64,000 bases of DNA from Arcobacter sp. CECT 8983 (GCF_004118855.1 NZ_PDKF01000002.1:324689-388688), one strand, 5' to 3'; positions 35,051-45,326 are shown, numbered from the stretch's first letter. Numbers and translations: made by a program. The notes: generated by a model not told the origin, from the sequence alone.

Positions 35051-36067
35051 TTACTTTTTTACATATAAAGTTTTAAACCTATCTCCCATTCCAGTAGGTT
35101 CTATAAGAAGTTTGACTTTCTGTAGTTCTTTTAAATATGTAGGCTCATTTGTGTTAGTTTTTAAAATTTCAAGTAAATCAATTATTCCAAAATCAACTAG
35201 TGTATTCATTTGAGTATTAAACTTAATATTATTGATATTCTTTTCTTTAAAAATATTAGTTAAATAATTAAAGCAAACATCATAAGTGATATCACTATTT
35301 TTATAATTTATGCATAAATCCATTTCTTTATCAAATATAGGAAATACTTTATGGTCTTTATATATTCTTGCAGAGAAGTCATTTCTGTAAAATTTATCTC
35401 CATAATCAAAGGTTAAAAAGTGAAAGTTATCTATATTTTTACATATAACACTTATAAACTCTTCATAATCTAAACAAACTTCACCTTTAGTAAGTTTATA
35501 TTTTTTGCAATGTTCAAGAAGCTTTTTATTTTCACATTTTTTAAAAACTATTTTCTCATTTTCAATAAATCCTTGATACAAAACCTTATCTTTTTCTAAG
35601 ATTAGCTCACAAGCAAAGGCATCAAATATTTCATTTGCAACAATAAATGCAGAATCTAGTTTTAATTCTTTTATATCATTATAATGAATGAAATTAATTT
35701 CATTGCCAAATGATTCTTTTAAATACTGTTTTTGCACTTTTTGTAAATGTTCAAATCTTTCAACAATAGCAAAGTTAAGTCTCTTTAGAAGTTCTGGTTT
35801 AAGTGTATATATAAATTGAATTATATCTGCTAGCAAGTAACCATGATGTGCTCCAATTTCTACAATTGAAGTGTCTTCTTTTAAGTTACCATTTTGAATT
35901 TCATCTACTATTTCTTTAGCAATTGCTCCACCAAAAAAACTTGAAGTTGAAACAGAAGTATAAAAGTCCCCTTCTTTTCCAATCTCTTTATAATTACTAT
36001 AATAACCATCATTAGAATAAAGCCATTCTTGCATATATTGTTTAAAAGTTTTTTTCTTTGAATTCAT
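35051..36067 (-). CDS. MidA/NDUFAF7-family SAM-dependent methyltransferase
   Basis: 338 residues of the DUF185 family. The N-terminal QYMQEWLYSNDGYYSN and GDFYTSVSTSSFFGGAIA are characteristic. The SAM loop is VEIGAHHGYLLADI near residue 65, and FIVANEIFDAFACE near residue 130 is the family's E-x-x-D-A motif. In mitochondria the homologue methylates an arginine of a complex I subunit; the bacterial substrate is not established. Divergent from pyk. Confidence 0.87.
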   Translation of the reverse strand: MNSKKKTFKQYMQEWLYSNDGYYSNYKEIGKEGDFYTSVSTSSFFGGAIAKEIVDEIQNGNLKEDTSIVEIGAHHGYLLADIIQFIYTLKPELLKRLNFAIVERFEHLQKVQKQYLKESFGNEINFIHYNDIKELKLDSAFIVANEIFDAFACELILEKDKVLYQGFIENEKIVFKKCENKKLLEHCKKYKLTKGEVCLDYEEFISVICKNIDNFHFLTFDYGDKFYRNDFSARIYKDHKVFPIFDKEMDLCINYKNSDITYDVCFNYLTNIFKEKNINNIKFNTQMNTLVDFGIIDLLEILKTNTNEPTYLKELQKVKLLIEPTGMGDRFKTLYVKK

Positions 36068-36136
36068 TTTTGAAGTTTAGCTAAAAAAGTTTGAGATTCC
36101 TATACAAGGTGTAACTACATTGTAAATGAATTTAGA

Positions 36137-36142
36137 TATAAT
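36137..36142 (+). promoter_or_regulatory. -10 box for pyk
   Basis: TATAAT 38 bp before the chosen ATG at 36180, with AAGGAG at 36167-36172 between them. Its position downstream of the first in-frame start supports the later start. Confidence 0.6.
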
Positions 36143-36179
36143 AACGGTAATAAATTATTTTAAAATAAGGAGTAGCCCA

Positions 36180-37631
36180 ATGGAAAAAAGAACAAAGATT
36201 TTAGCAACACTAGGACCTGCAAGTAACAGTGTTGAGATGATTGAGGGGCTAATAAAAGCTGGAGCAAATATGTTCAGGCTTAATTTTTCACATGGTGATC
36301 ATGAATATCATTTAAATACATTAAATAATATTAGAATTGCTATGAATAATCTTAATACTACTATTGCAGTATTACAAGATATTTCTGGACCTAAAGTGAG
36401 AATAGGTGATGTAAAAGAGCCTTTTGAACTATTAAAAGGTGATGAAATTACTTTTGTTAGAAATGAAATAGTTGGTTATAAAGAAGCTGATAAAAAATAT
36501 ATTGTTTCTATTAATTATCCAGAATTACTAGACAAAGTAAAAGTAGATGAATATATCTATTTATATGATGGAACAATAAGAGCTAAAGTAATTGAAACAG
36601 GTGAAGAGATCAAAGCAGTAATAGAAAACCATGGTATATTAGCTTCTAAAAAAGGAATCAATTTTCCAAATACTGTAATTGATATAGATGTAATTACTGA
36701 AAAAGATAAAAAAGATATTGCTTGGGGTGTTGAAAACAAGGTTGATTACTTTGCAATTTCTTTTGTACAAAATAGAAGAGATATGGAACATGCAAGAGAA
36801 CTTCTAGGTAACTATAAAGGAAAACTTATTGCAAAAATTGAGAAGTTTGATGCCGTTGAAAATATTGATGAAATTATTGAAGCAAGTGATGGAATAATGG
36901 TTGCAAGAGGTGACCTTGGAATTGAAGTTCCTTATTATGAGGTACCAACAATTCAAAAAAGACTTATCAAAAAAGCAAATGAAGCTTGTATGCCAGTTAT
37001 TACTGCAACTCAAATGCTTTTATCTATGACAGAAAATGAAAGAGCAACTAGAGCAGAAATCTCAGACGTTGCAAATGCTGTTTTAGATGGAACTGATGTT
37101 GTTATGTTAAGTGAAGAGAGTGCTGTTGGAGTTGATCCTATTAATACTGTGCAAACAATGGCAAATATTATTAAAAAGACAGAAGAAATTTATCCTTATG
37201 ATAAACATGAAAAATTAGCATATCATGATGAGTTTGATGTTATTCAAGCAACAGCTACAAAATTAGCAGATGATTTAGGTGCAAAAGGTATTATTGCTCT
37301 TACAAGTTCTGGTAAATCAGCCATGAAAATATCAAGATATAGACCAAGAACACCAATTTATATTTTCTCTCATAAAAGAAGAGTTTTAAATCCTTTATGT
37401 GCAAACTGGGGAGTATTTCCAATTGCTAAAATAAAAGCTGCACAAGCTTCTAAGATGATCCATATTATGCTTAAAAAACTTGAAGCAAAAGGTGTACTTG
37501 ATAAAGAAGGAGTTTATATAGCAACAATTGGATATCCAGTTGGTATTCCAGGAAGTACAAATACCATTAAAATTTTAACACCATCAGAAATGGATTATTA
37601 TTTAAATCTTCCATCGATGAAGAAAAAATAG
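36180..37631 (+). CDS. pyk: Pyruvate kinase
   Basis: Makes ATP and pyruvate from PEP and ADP. 483 residues from ATG 36180, 7 bases after AAGGAG; the longer frame would begin ahead of the -10 box. Motifs: RTKILATLGPAS, MFRLNFSHGDHEYH, AVLQDISGPKVRIGD, IAKIEKFDAVENIDEI near residue 225 (catalytic Lys), DGIMVARGDLGIEVP and the MTENERATRAEISDVANAV region. The last 120 residues are the regulatory domain. The stop abuts the stop of the convergent kinase gene with no base between. Confidence 0.96.
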   Translation: MEKRTKILATLGPASNSVEMIEGLIKAGANMFRLNFSHGDHEYHLNTLNNIRIAMNNLNTTIAVLQDISGPKVRIGDVKEPFELLKGDEITFVRNEIVGYKEADKKYIVSINYPELLDKVKVDEYIYLYDGTIRAKVIETGEEIKAVIENHGILASKKGINFPNTVIDIDVITEKDKKDIAWGVENKVDYFAISFVQNRRDMEHARELLGNYKGKLIAKIEKFDAVENIDEIIEASDGIMVARGDLGIEVPYYEVPTIQKRLIKKANEACMPVITATQMLLSMTENERATRAEISDVANAVLDGTDVVMLSEESAVGVDPINTVQTMANIIKKTEEIYPYDKHEKLAYHDEFDVIQATATKLADDLGAKGIIALTSSGKSAMKISRYRPRTPIYIFSHKRRVLNPLCANWGVFPIAKIKAAQASKMIHIMLKKLEAKGVLDKEGVYIATIGYPVGIPGSTNTIKILTPSEMDYYLNLPSMKKK

Positions 37632-39605
37632 TTAGATTTTAAAAGGAAGCTTTATTCTAAATAAAGCTCCTTTGAATTTTTCGTTCTTATAAGTAAAGTC
37701 TTTATTCTCAACTTCAATTTCACCCTTTAAATTTGAATCAATTATATTTTTAGTCATATATAGACCTATTCCAGTACCTTGAGATTTAAATTTAGTAGTA
37801 AAATATGGTTCGAAAATTCTAGTTATGATATCTTCTTTTATTCCACCTGCATTATCATAAATTTCAATCAGAGCATTCTTTTTTTGTTTTTTTATTGTTA
37901 TAAAGATATATCTAGGAGAGTTTTTTTCAAGTAAGGCATCTTTTGCATTATTTAAAATATTTAAAAGTACTTGTATAAGTTCATTTTCATAGCTGTGAAT
38001 AAAAACTTCTTCTATATTAAAAATAAGTTCTATATCTTTATTTGATAAGTTTGCAGAAATAAGATTTAATACATTATTTAAAGTACCCTCAATTTTAAAC
38101 TCTTTGATATGTTTATCTTTTGAGTAATAGTTTCTAAAATCATCAATTGTATTTGATAATAGTTTAGTACTAGTTACAATTCCTTGTAAATCTTTATCCA
38201 ATTCTTCATCATTAATTCTACCTATCTCTTTTTTTACCCTGATACCACTTGCTAAAGTACTAATAGCTGATAAAGGTTGTCTCCATTGGTGAGCAATATT
38301 TCCAAGCATCTCTCCCATAGCTGCAAGTTTTGCTTGTTGGTTTAATAAAGAGTCTTTTTGTCTAAGAGTATTAACTTGTTTTTTTACTTTATCTTCTAAT
38401 TCTTCATTTAATTTATGAAGTTTGTTATTACTATTTTCTAAGCTTCTTGAATAGTATTGAAAAATATTTTTTAATCTCTTTGATAAAATCAAGATAATAA
38501 TTATAATCACAATAGTAACAAGAAGTGAAGCAAAAACTATAGTAGCAATATCATTTTCTAAGTTTTTTTCTAAAAGCTCTTGCTTTCTATTTATTTCTTT
38601 ATTTAAATTGTCATTATAAAGACCAGTACCTATTACCCAATCTAGAACAGGTACATATCTAACATAAGATATTTTTTTAGAGGGTACATATCCTTTAAAA
38701 AGTTTTTCTGACTGTTGATATTCTATAAATGCAGATTTATTTTTTATTGCTTTATTAACTATTGAAGTTACATTTTCTTGTATTTTCTCATCAAGTTTAT
38801 TAAGTGGTACTCCTTCTATCTTTTTATTTCTATGTAAAATTGATGTACCTTTTGAATCTATAATAAAAATGTATGAACCATTAGGATATTTAAGTTTTTT
38901 TAAAAATTCTATTGAATTATTTGATATTTTTTGTTTAATATCTTTTGTATATAAAGCACTACCAATAACAATATTCAAAGGTTCATATATTTTGATAAAC
39001 CCAATTTTTTTTTCTTTTTCTTTTGAGTTAGGTCTATTCCAGTACCAAGTAGCAAAACCTTGATTTTTGTTATTCTCAAATGTTTTTTCAAAATTTTCAA
39101 AAAGACTAGTTCCTTTTATATCTTCTATATTTTTAAAAGAAGTCCCCACATGTGAAGGAGTACTTGCATTAGAAATCACTTTTGCATCTTTTCTATCATA
39201 AAGAAAAAAGTATCCATCTTTATTTTCAAAAAATCTTAATTTACTCATTCTTTCATTTATGAAAGAGTAAAACTCTTCTTTTGAAAGATGAGAATGATTT
39301 TTATACATAAGGTTTAAATTCAGGTAACCAAGATTTACAATATCTCTTATTGCATGTTTTGATCTGATGATTTCATTTTTATAGTTTTCATTTAGTAGAA
39401 GTGTTAAGTTATCAATCTTCTCTTTTATTGAGCGTTTTAATTCTAAAGTATGGATTTCTTGTAGTTTATCTATTTCATTATTATGTGATTCATATCTTGA
39501 AGATATGAATATGTTTGTAAGAATAAAAGATGTTAGTATTACCCCAATAATTGGTAGAAGTACAATCCATTTTATGATTTTTATTTCATTAGTTAATTTA
39601 CTCAT
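37632..39605 (-). CDS. Double-Cache sensor histidine kinase
   Basis: 657 residues. Membrane helix (about 14-32), then two Cache_2-type periplasmic modules (about 60-210 with DGYFFLYDRKDAKVI and LNIVIGSALYTKDI; about 220-330 with GSYIFIIDSKGTSILHR and DWVIGTGLYNDNL), second helix (about 350-372), and a coiled coil. HisKA has MLGNIAHQWRQPLSAIS with His439; HATPase has QVLLNILNNAKDAL, YDNAGGI and GTGIGLYMTKNII. No response regulator is adjacent, so it is an orphan kinase. Resembles C4-dicarboxylate-type sensors; ligand unknown. Confidence 0.92.
   Translation of the reverse strand: MSKLTNEIKIIKWIVLLPIIGVILTSFILTNIFISSRYESHNNEIDKLQEIHTLELKRSIKEKIDNLTLLLNENYKNEIIRSKHAIRDIVNLGYLNLNLMYKNHSHLSKEEFYSFINERMSKLRFFENKDGYFFLYDRKDAKVISNASTPSHVGTSFKNIEDIKGTSLFENFEKTFENNKNQGFATWYWNRPNSKEKEKKIGFIKIYEPLNIVIGSALYTKDIKQKISNNSIEFLKKLKYPNGSYIFIIDSKGTSILHRNKKIEGVPLNKLDEKIQENVTSIVNKAIKNKSAFIEYQQSEKLFKGYVPSKKISYVRYVPVLDWVIGTGLYNDNLNKEINRKQELLEKNLENDIATIVFASLLVTIVIIIIILILSKRLKNIFQYYSRSLENSNNKLHKLNEELEDKVKKQVNTLRQKDSLLNQQAKLAAMGEMLGNIAHQWRQPLSAISTLASGIRVKKEIGRINDEELDKDLQGIVTSTKLLSNTIDDFRNYYSKDKHIKEFKIEGTLNNVLNLISANLSNKDIELIFNIEEVFIHSYENELIQVLLNILNNAKDALLEKNSPRYIFITIKKQKKNALIEIYDNAGGIKEDIITRIFEPYFTTKFKSQGTGIGLYMTKNIIDSNLKGEIEVENKDFTYKNEKFKGALFRIKLPFKI
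37642..37673 (+). terminator. Hairpin serving pyk, embedded in the convergent kinase gene
   Basis: AAAGGAAGCTTTATT pairs, with one bulge, with AATAAAGCTCCTTT, followed by a T-rich stretch. Since the two genes abut, this pyk terminator lies inside the last codons of the kinase gene. Confidence 0.5.
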
Positions 39606-39648
39606 AATAAATTATTATAGCATAAAGCTATAATAATTGAGAGTTTAA

Positions 39649-40836
39649 TTAAATAATTTTAGAATATATCTCTAAAAGTTCAATTTGTTTTTGTAGTTCT
39701 AATATATCCACTTCTAAAGATTTAATTTTTTGTGAGTTTGCTAAAGTATCAACGTCACTTTGTGTTTTTAATTGTGCATTCTTTTCTTCAACAATAATTT
39801 TTAGTAAAGAGTCATATAGTTTATAGTCTTCTTTTGCTATGTCTTTTTTTCTTTCAATCATATCTATTTTAGAAAGTTTTGTTTTATAAAAGTTTTGTTC
39901 TTCTAAAATTATATTATTTAGGTTTAATTTTGCTTTTAAATATTCAATTCTTTGTGCTTGAACATCATTTAATGCTCTTACATCAATTGGCATTGAAACA
40001 GAAACACCATAGTTAGTTGTTGTTTCATCATTGATTGCAGGGTTTTCATCTGTATCGTGATAATGACTATAGTCCATACTTACACTAAAAGTAGGTAGGT
40101 ATTGTGATAAAGACATTGTTATAAGATAATCTTTTTGTTTTATATCAACTCTTGCTTTTGCTAGTTCTAGTGAGTTTGCTAAAAAGTTTTCTTTATCAGT
40201 AAGAGTTAACTTTGGTAACTCAAACTTTGTATACTTTTTACTAGCTAGATTATTAAAGTTGTTTTCTAACTCTTTTTTCTGAAAGTATAAATCTGCTAAA
40301 GAGTTTTTAACTGTATTTGCATCTATAATGGCATTGTCTAGAAAAGAAGTATCTAAAAAGCCATTTAATACTTGTTCTTTTTTTCTTTGAATATCAATAT
40401 TTGCATTTTTTAATAAATACTCATTTTTTTTGATATTTAAATCTATAATATGAAGATTAAAAAGTAAAGTAGTTACTTGTTTTATTAACTCTTTTCTTTG
40501 TGTTTCAATATCTAAATCATTATATTTGTAGTTTACATTTGCATATTTTATTGCACTATAAATTCCACCACTTTTAAATATAGGTTGGTTTATTGATATC
40601 ATACTTCTTGCTGTATCATAAGTTTCAGTATAATCTTTTTTATAGCTCAAAGTAACTGGGTTAATCCAGTCTTTTCTTAACTTTGAACTATTTTCTTCAT
40701 TTTGTTTTTTAGAAAAATCAATAATATCCAATCTATCTTGTGAAAGTATTTTTTCATCTAACTGTTTAGCAAAAGTATTAGATATAAAAACTGTTGAAAT
40801 AAAAAATAGACTAGCTAATTTTAGATATTGCATCAT
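39649..40836 (-). CDS. TolC-family outer-membrane protein
   Basis: 395 residues with signal peptide (LKLASLFFISTVFISNTFA). Long amphipathic helices and two repeat halves typical of outer membrane efflux proteins: the strand-rich stretch SINQPIFKSGGIYSAIKYAN near residue 85, and VSMDYSHYHDTDENPAIND near residue 255. No inner-membrane pump or adaptor gene is adjacent. The start overlaps the end of argD by 26 bases, so translation follows argD. Efflux or type I secretion partner unknown. Confidence 0.82.
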   Translation of the reverse strand: MMQYLKLASLFFISTVFISNTFAKQLDEKILSQDRLDIIDFSKKQNEENSSKLRKDWINPVTLSYKKDYTETYDTARSMISINQPIFKSGGIYSAIKYANVNYKYNDLDIETQRKELIKQVTTLLFNLHIIDLNIKKNEYLLKNANIDIQRKKEQVLNGFLDTSFLDNAIIDANTVKNSLADLYFQKKELENNFNNLASKKYTKFELPKLTLTDKENFLANSLELAKARVDIKQKDYLITMSLSQYLPTFSVSMDYSHYHDTDENPAINDETTTNYGVSVSMPIDVRALNDVQAQRIEYLKAKLNLNNIILEEQNFYKTKLSKIDMIERKKDIAKEDYKLYDSLLKIIVEEKNAQLKTQSDVDTLANSQKIKSLEVDILELQKQIELLEIYSKII

Positions 40837-41995
40837 CTAACCTTTTAAATCCTTCATCAATCTCTTTTTTAGATATTGTTAATGGAGGTAAAAGTCTTAA
40901 TGTATTTTTTCCAGCTCTTAAAACTAAAACACCTTCTTCAAAAGCTTTTTTAATGATATTTGCAAGGGTGTCTGCATCTTTGATTCTAATACCTTTCATT
41001 AAGCCTACACCAACTTTTTCATTTAATAAAGCAGAGTGTTTTTTAGAAAGTTCATTTAATTTGTTATCAAAATAAATAATAATTTCATCTAATTGCCCAG
41101 AGTTTTTATAATCATCTAAAATATCTACTACTTTACAAGCTGCTGCTGTACTTAAATAGTTTCCTCCAAAAGTAGAACCATGGTCTCCATAAGTAAATAG
41201 GTCTTTAAGTTTAGTTACAACTGCTCCAATAGGAACTCCTCCTCCAAGACCTTTTGCTAAAGTGATAATATCAGGTTCAATTTCATATAGATTTGAAGCT
41301 AAGAATTCACCTGTTCTATATACTCCTGATTGAACTTCATCAATAATTAATAAAATATCTTGCTCTTTTAAAAACTTTGCAAGTTCTTGTATATCTTTTT
41401 TATCAAAGGGTTGAACTCCACCTTCTCCTTGAACTAACTCAATCATAACTGCAACAGTTTCATCATCGATTGAATTATATATATCATCAATTCTTGCATC
41501 ATATTTAAAACCATCTGGATATGGTGCGAAGTTTGGTGAGTGCATTGATGCTTGTCCTGTTGCTTTAACTGTTGTGATAGTTCTTCCATGGAACGAGTGT
41601 TCTAAAGTAATTACTTTATATCTTTTTTTATCAAATTTAGTTTCACCATATTTTCTTGCTAATTTAATAGCTCCTTCATTTGCTTCTGCTCCAGAGTTTG
41701 CAAAAAATGTTGCAACATCCATTTCTGAAAGTTTTGCAATCTTTTCTGCAAGTTTTGCTTGTGGTTCAATTGCATAAAGGTTTGAAATATGAATAATATT
41801 ATTAGCTTGTTTACTAATTTCATCTGCAACTTCTTTATTTCCATGACCTACTGAAACTACTCCAATTCCTGAAGTGAAATCAATATAATCTTTATCAGTT
41901 TCATCGAAAAGTGTTGCGTTTATACCTTTTTTAAAGTTTACATAATTTCTTGCATATGTTTGAAGTACAAACTGCTTATCTAGTGTTTCTAACAT
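40811..41995 (-). CDS. argD: Acetylornithine/succinyldiaminopimelate aminotransferase
   Basis: PLP enzyme of arginine (and possibly lysine) synthesis. 394 residues, class III aminotransferase. GIGVVSVGHGNKEV, FFANSGAEANEGAIKLARK near residue 95, LEHSFHGRTITTVKATGQ, LLIIDEVQSGVYRTG near residue 215, and the PLP lysine in DIITLAKGLGGGVPIGAVV near residue 245. Length and motifs are normal. Followed by a TolC-like gene in overlap. Confidence 0.94.
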   Translation of the reverse strand: MLETLDKQFVLQTYARNYVNFKKGINATLFDETDKDYIDFTSGIGVVSVGHGNKEVADEISKQANNIIHISNLYAIEPQAKLAEKIAKLSEMDVATFFANSGAEANEGAIKLARKYGETKFDKKRYKVITLEHSFHGRTITTVKATGQASMHSPNFAPYPDGFKYDARIDDIYNSIDDETVAVMIELVQGEGGVQPFDKKDIQELAKFLKEQDILLIIDEVQSGVYRTGEFLASNLYEIEPDIITLAKGLGGGVPIGAVVTKLKDLFTYGDHGSTFGGNYLSTAAACKVVDILDDYKNSGQLDEIIIYFDNKLNELSKKHSALLNEKVGVGLMKGIRIKDADTLANIIKKAFEEGVLVLRAGKNTLRLLPPLTISKKEIDEGFKRLDDAISKIS

Positions 41996-42058
41996 CTGTT
42001 TTCCTAAAAAATATATTATATAAAAGTAATTATATCTAATTAATATTAACGAAAGTTA

Positions 42059-44353
42059 TCAATGATTATTTATAGCTTTCTGATAATATCGATTTAAGTC
42101 AAAAAGTCCAAACTGTAGTTTATTTTGCTTTTTAAACTCATTGGTAAACCAATCGTAATCATCCCAAAAATTAGGATTTGCTCTATTTATTATATATTTT
42201 AAAATTAATTTTTCTTCTTCTTGGCTTTCTTGATAGTCATTTATAAGAGTAAAAAATTCATGTAAATCTTTCTGTTTCACTTTAATAAAGATATTAGGAT
42301 ATGAACCAACTATTCCTTTAATAAAATTGATTCTATCTTTTTTGGGATTTAATCTTGAATCTTCATCAAACATAAGTGCAACATTATCATGCCATCTATT
42401 TATAATCATAGTATAAATTAGATTTTCACCATTTTCAAGCTCTATTTTTATATAAGCTAAATTTGTTTTATCATCTGTATGATATTGAATAAATTTAGAA
42501 TTGTTTGGAAGGGTTAATGTTTTTAAAGTCTCTTCAATCTCTTTTTTATTTGTATATCTTTCTAATATTTTTGCTGGAACATACTCTTTGTCTATAAAAT
42601 TGATTTTATCTTTTTGTATATTTAAATATGAAAATAGTTTATTGGTAAATTCTGTTTTATATTTTTTTGTTTCATAGTTTATATTTGGTTCATTATCAGA
42701 AGGAATATAAAAAGACAATCTTTTAGCAAACCAACCTTTATACCAAGAGTTAAAGTGTTCACGTCTTACATCTTTAGGTAAAAACTCCAAAAAGTTTGTT
42801 TCCCCTTCAATTCTAAGTCTATCCATATGTTTTCTTACTAAAAATTGGTGTGATGTACTTCCAAAAACATCAAATCCAGCTACAAGTGAATAATAAAGTC
42901 TTTCAATTAAAGGAAAATCAATAACCCACATAGTTTTTGGAATATTTCCTAAAGCACCTTTGTGAACAGAAGCTGAATCAAAATGTCTATAAATAGTTAA
43001 AACAGAGTCATTACTATTTTTATTTCCTTTCCACAGATGTTCAAAGCCTAAGCCCTTTGGGTAATGATTTTTGTAAACTTTGTTTTTATTTTCAAAATAT
43101 ATTTTTGCTTGTTGATAGTTTTTGATAATTGTAAAGGTTTCTATTAAGTCAGGAGTTTCTCCATACTTATTTGGGATAGAAAGATTTTTTAGGTTATTAT
43201 CTAAAAAGTTTTTATCATTAACTGTGATATCTGCTTCTGGGTCCATAAACATAACCCAAAAATGGTCATTGATTACATTTAGTGCAATTTGACCTTTACA
43301 AACAGGACCTCTTATGTATGTCATTATAAAATAATGAATATCATCAAGTATAAATTTATATCTACTTTTTGCAGGTATTTGTTTAAATGTTTTTAATGCA
43401 TTCACAGAGACTTTAGTGTCAAAAAGAGGCATGTGAGGCTTTTCATGCCATTTTGTATTTATAAATAGATCTTTATATGTTTGTAATTTTTTGTCATCTA
43501 AACTATAAACCATATGTGTTTTATGAACAATTGTTGATGTAATAGGTCTTATTCTATAGTAAAACTTTTCTTCAATTTGAGTATATGGAAATCTTGTTGC
43601 AATAATATCAATTTTTCCACTTTTTGTTCTTGATCTTACTATTTGAAAAAAGTTTTGACTATTTTTATCAAAACTTAGGTGTGCTAGGAATAAGTGTTCA
43701 TAGATATATCTAGCCGTAACTTGATACTTTATGTTTTCATTATTAAAAAACTTTTCAAACTTTTTTATTTGATTTTTTTCTAAAGTAGTTGTTAAATCTT
43801 TTTTATCATCTTTTAATTTACTAGAATTTAGCCATGATTTTAAAATATTATGCTCTTTTTTACTTAAAGCAGGAAAGCCGTAAGGCATAGCTTTGTGAGG
43901 ATTATCTTCTAAATAATCATCTAATTCTTTTTGATTTTTCACACAGGCTAATTCATCTGTTTCAGGAGAATAGTCTCCTTTATTTATAGGGTTCTTTTGT
44001 TTTTCTTTTAATAGTCGTAACATTATAGATTCATTTGATTCTTCTTTCTTTGTTACTGAAAAGTAATCTCTTTTTCTCCATTGTTCTTCTGTTTTTGCAT
44101 CTACAAAAAGTCTTGATGGTTCAACAGCACTTAATCTATTTGCATATATATCTTCTTTTGAAGCACCTCTTGTAAGTCCTTCAAAAGATGAAAGTTTTAA
44201 TTGACATGGTGAGTTGTAACATGAGTGACAAGTAACACATCTATTATCAAAAATAGGTTTGATATCTTTTGTATAAGAGAGTTGTTCTGTTGCAAATAAG
44301 ACATTTGAGAAAACTAAAAATAAAGCCAGTAAAAAGTGCTGGGGAAGGTGCAT
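42059..44353 (-). CDS. cti: Fatty acid cis/trans isomerase (periplasmic, haem c)
   Basis: Converts cis- to trans-unsaturated fatty acids in existing phospholipids, stiffening the membrane under solvent or heat stress. 764 residues with a signal peptide (about 1-21) and a c-type haem site CVTCH at residues 39-43, set in DIKPIFDNRCVTCHSC. The body matches the Cti family: KAMPYGFPALSKKEHNIL near residue 155, GPVCKGQIALNVINDHFWV near residue 345, and LYYSLVAGFDVFGSTSHQ near residue 490. Length matches Pseudomonas Cti. Single-gene unit, divergent from pyrB. Confidence 0.9.
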   Translation of the reverse strand: MHLPQHFLLALFLVFSNVLFATEQLSYTKDIKPIFDNRCVTCHSCYNSPCQLKLSSFEGLTRGASKEDIYANRLSAVEPSRLFVDAKTEEQWRKRDYFSVTKKEESNESIMLRLLKEKQKNPINKGDYSPETDELACVKNQKELDDYLEDNPHKAMPYGFPALSKKEHNILKSWLNSSKLKDDKKDLTTTLEKNQIKKFEKFFNNENIKYQVTARYIYEHLFLAHLSFDKNSQNFFQIVRSRTKSGKIDIIATRFPYTQIEEKFYYRIRPITSTIVHKTHMVYSLDDKKLQTYKDLFINTKWHEKPHMPLFDTKVSVNALKTFKQIPAKSRYKFILDDIHYFIMTYIRGPVCKGQIALNVINDHFWVMFMDPEADITVNDKNFLDNNLKNLSIPNKYGETPDLIETFTIIKNYQQAKIYFENKNKVYKNHYPKGLGFEHLWKGNKNSNDSVLTIYRHFDSASVHKGALGNIPKTMWVIDFPLIERLYYSLVAGFDVFGSTSHQFLVRKHMDRLRIEGETNFLEFLPKDVRREHFNSWYKGWFAKRLSFYIPSDNEPNINYETKKYKTEFTNKLFSYLNIQKDKINFIDKEYVPAKILERYTNKKEIEETLKTLTLPNNSKFIQYHTDDKTNLAYIKIELENGENLIYTMIINRWHDNVALMFDEDSRLNPKKDRINFIKGIVGSYPNIFIKVKQKDLHEFFTLINDYQESQEEEKLILKYIINRANPNFWDDYDWFTNEFKKQNKLQFGLFDLNRYYQKAINNH

Positions 44354-44449
44354 ATATAAATCCTAAAGTTATTAATGAAAACATTATACATTAATTTAAA
44401 TTTTTAAAGCTGTTTTTGATAAAATCAAAACTAAAATTAAAGGGAAAAA

Positions 44450-45325
44450 ATGCAACACCTCATATCTACTTCTGACTTTACAAAAAATGAAATCTTAGAA
44501 CTTTTTGATGATGCAAAAATGTTTTTAGATATGCAAAGTAATGAGATTTTAAAAGGTAAAATTATTGTAAATCTATTTTTTGAAGATTCTACTAGAACAA
44601 GAAGTGCTTTTGAAATGGCAGCAAAAAGATTAGGGGCACAAGTAATTTCTTTAGATGTTGGAAGAAGTTCAAGAAGCAAAGGCGAAACTATTTTTGATAC
44701 TATTGCAAATATTAATGCAATGAGTCCAGATGCAATTACTATTAGACATAGTGAGTGTGGATTACCTGGCACTTTAGTTGAACATGTTGATTGTCCAATT
44801 ATCAATGCAGGTGATGGGAAAAATGAACATCCTACTCAAGCCTTATTAGATTTATTTACTATTTATGAACACTTTGAAGGAGAAACAGAAGGTAAAAAAA
44901 TTGCAATTATTGGAGATGTAAAAAGCTCAAGAGTTGCAGGCTCAAATAAAAAACTTTTACCTACTTTTGGTATTGATGTAAATTTTGTTGCACCAGATTG
45001 TTTTAAATATGAAAATGATGAGTTTAAACAGTATGATAACTTATCTGAAATTATTGATGAAGTAGATGTTGTAATGAGTTTAAGAACTCAACTTGAAAGA
45101 CACAATGAAGTTTACTTTACATCATTAACTGAATATGCAAAAGATTATTGTGTAACTAAAGATACTTTTGGAGATAGAGATATTTTATTACTTCACCCAG
45201 GACCAGTAAATAGAAATATTGATATTTCAGATGAAATGTTAGCAGACCCTAGAAATAAAATTTTAGAGCAAGTTAGAAATGGAGTTGCAGTAAGAATGGC
45301 AATTCTAAAAAAACTTATTAAATAA
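44450..45325 (+). CDS. pyrB: Aspartate carbamoyltransferase catalytic subunit
   Basis: First committed step of pyrimidine synthesis. 291 residues. Carbamoyl phosphate loop FFEDSTRTRSAFEMAAKRLGA near residue 42, LPGTLVEHVDCPIINAGDG, HPTQALLDLFTI near residue 126, and LLHPGPVNRNIDI near residue 246. The HPTQ and HPGPxNR motifs are diagnostic. No pyrI is adjacent. pabB follows after one base. Confidence 0.95.
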   Translation: MQHLISTSDFTKNEILELFDDAKMFLDMQSNEILKGKIIVNLFFEDSTRTRSAFEMAAKRLGAQVISLDVGRSSRSKGETIFDTIANINAMSPDAITIRHSECGLPGTLVEHVDCPIINAGDGKNEHPTQALLDLFTIYEHFEGETEGKKIAIIGDVKSSRVAGSNKKLLPTFGIDVNFVAPDCFKYENDEFKQYDNLSEIIDEVDVVMSLRTQLERHNEVYFTSLTEYAKDYCVTKDTFGDRDILLLHPGPVNRNIDISDEMLADPRNKILEQVRNGVAVRMAILKKLIK

Positions 45326-45326
45326 A

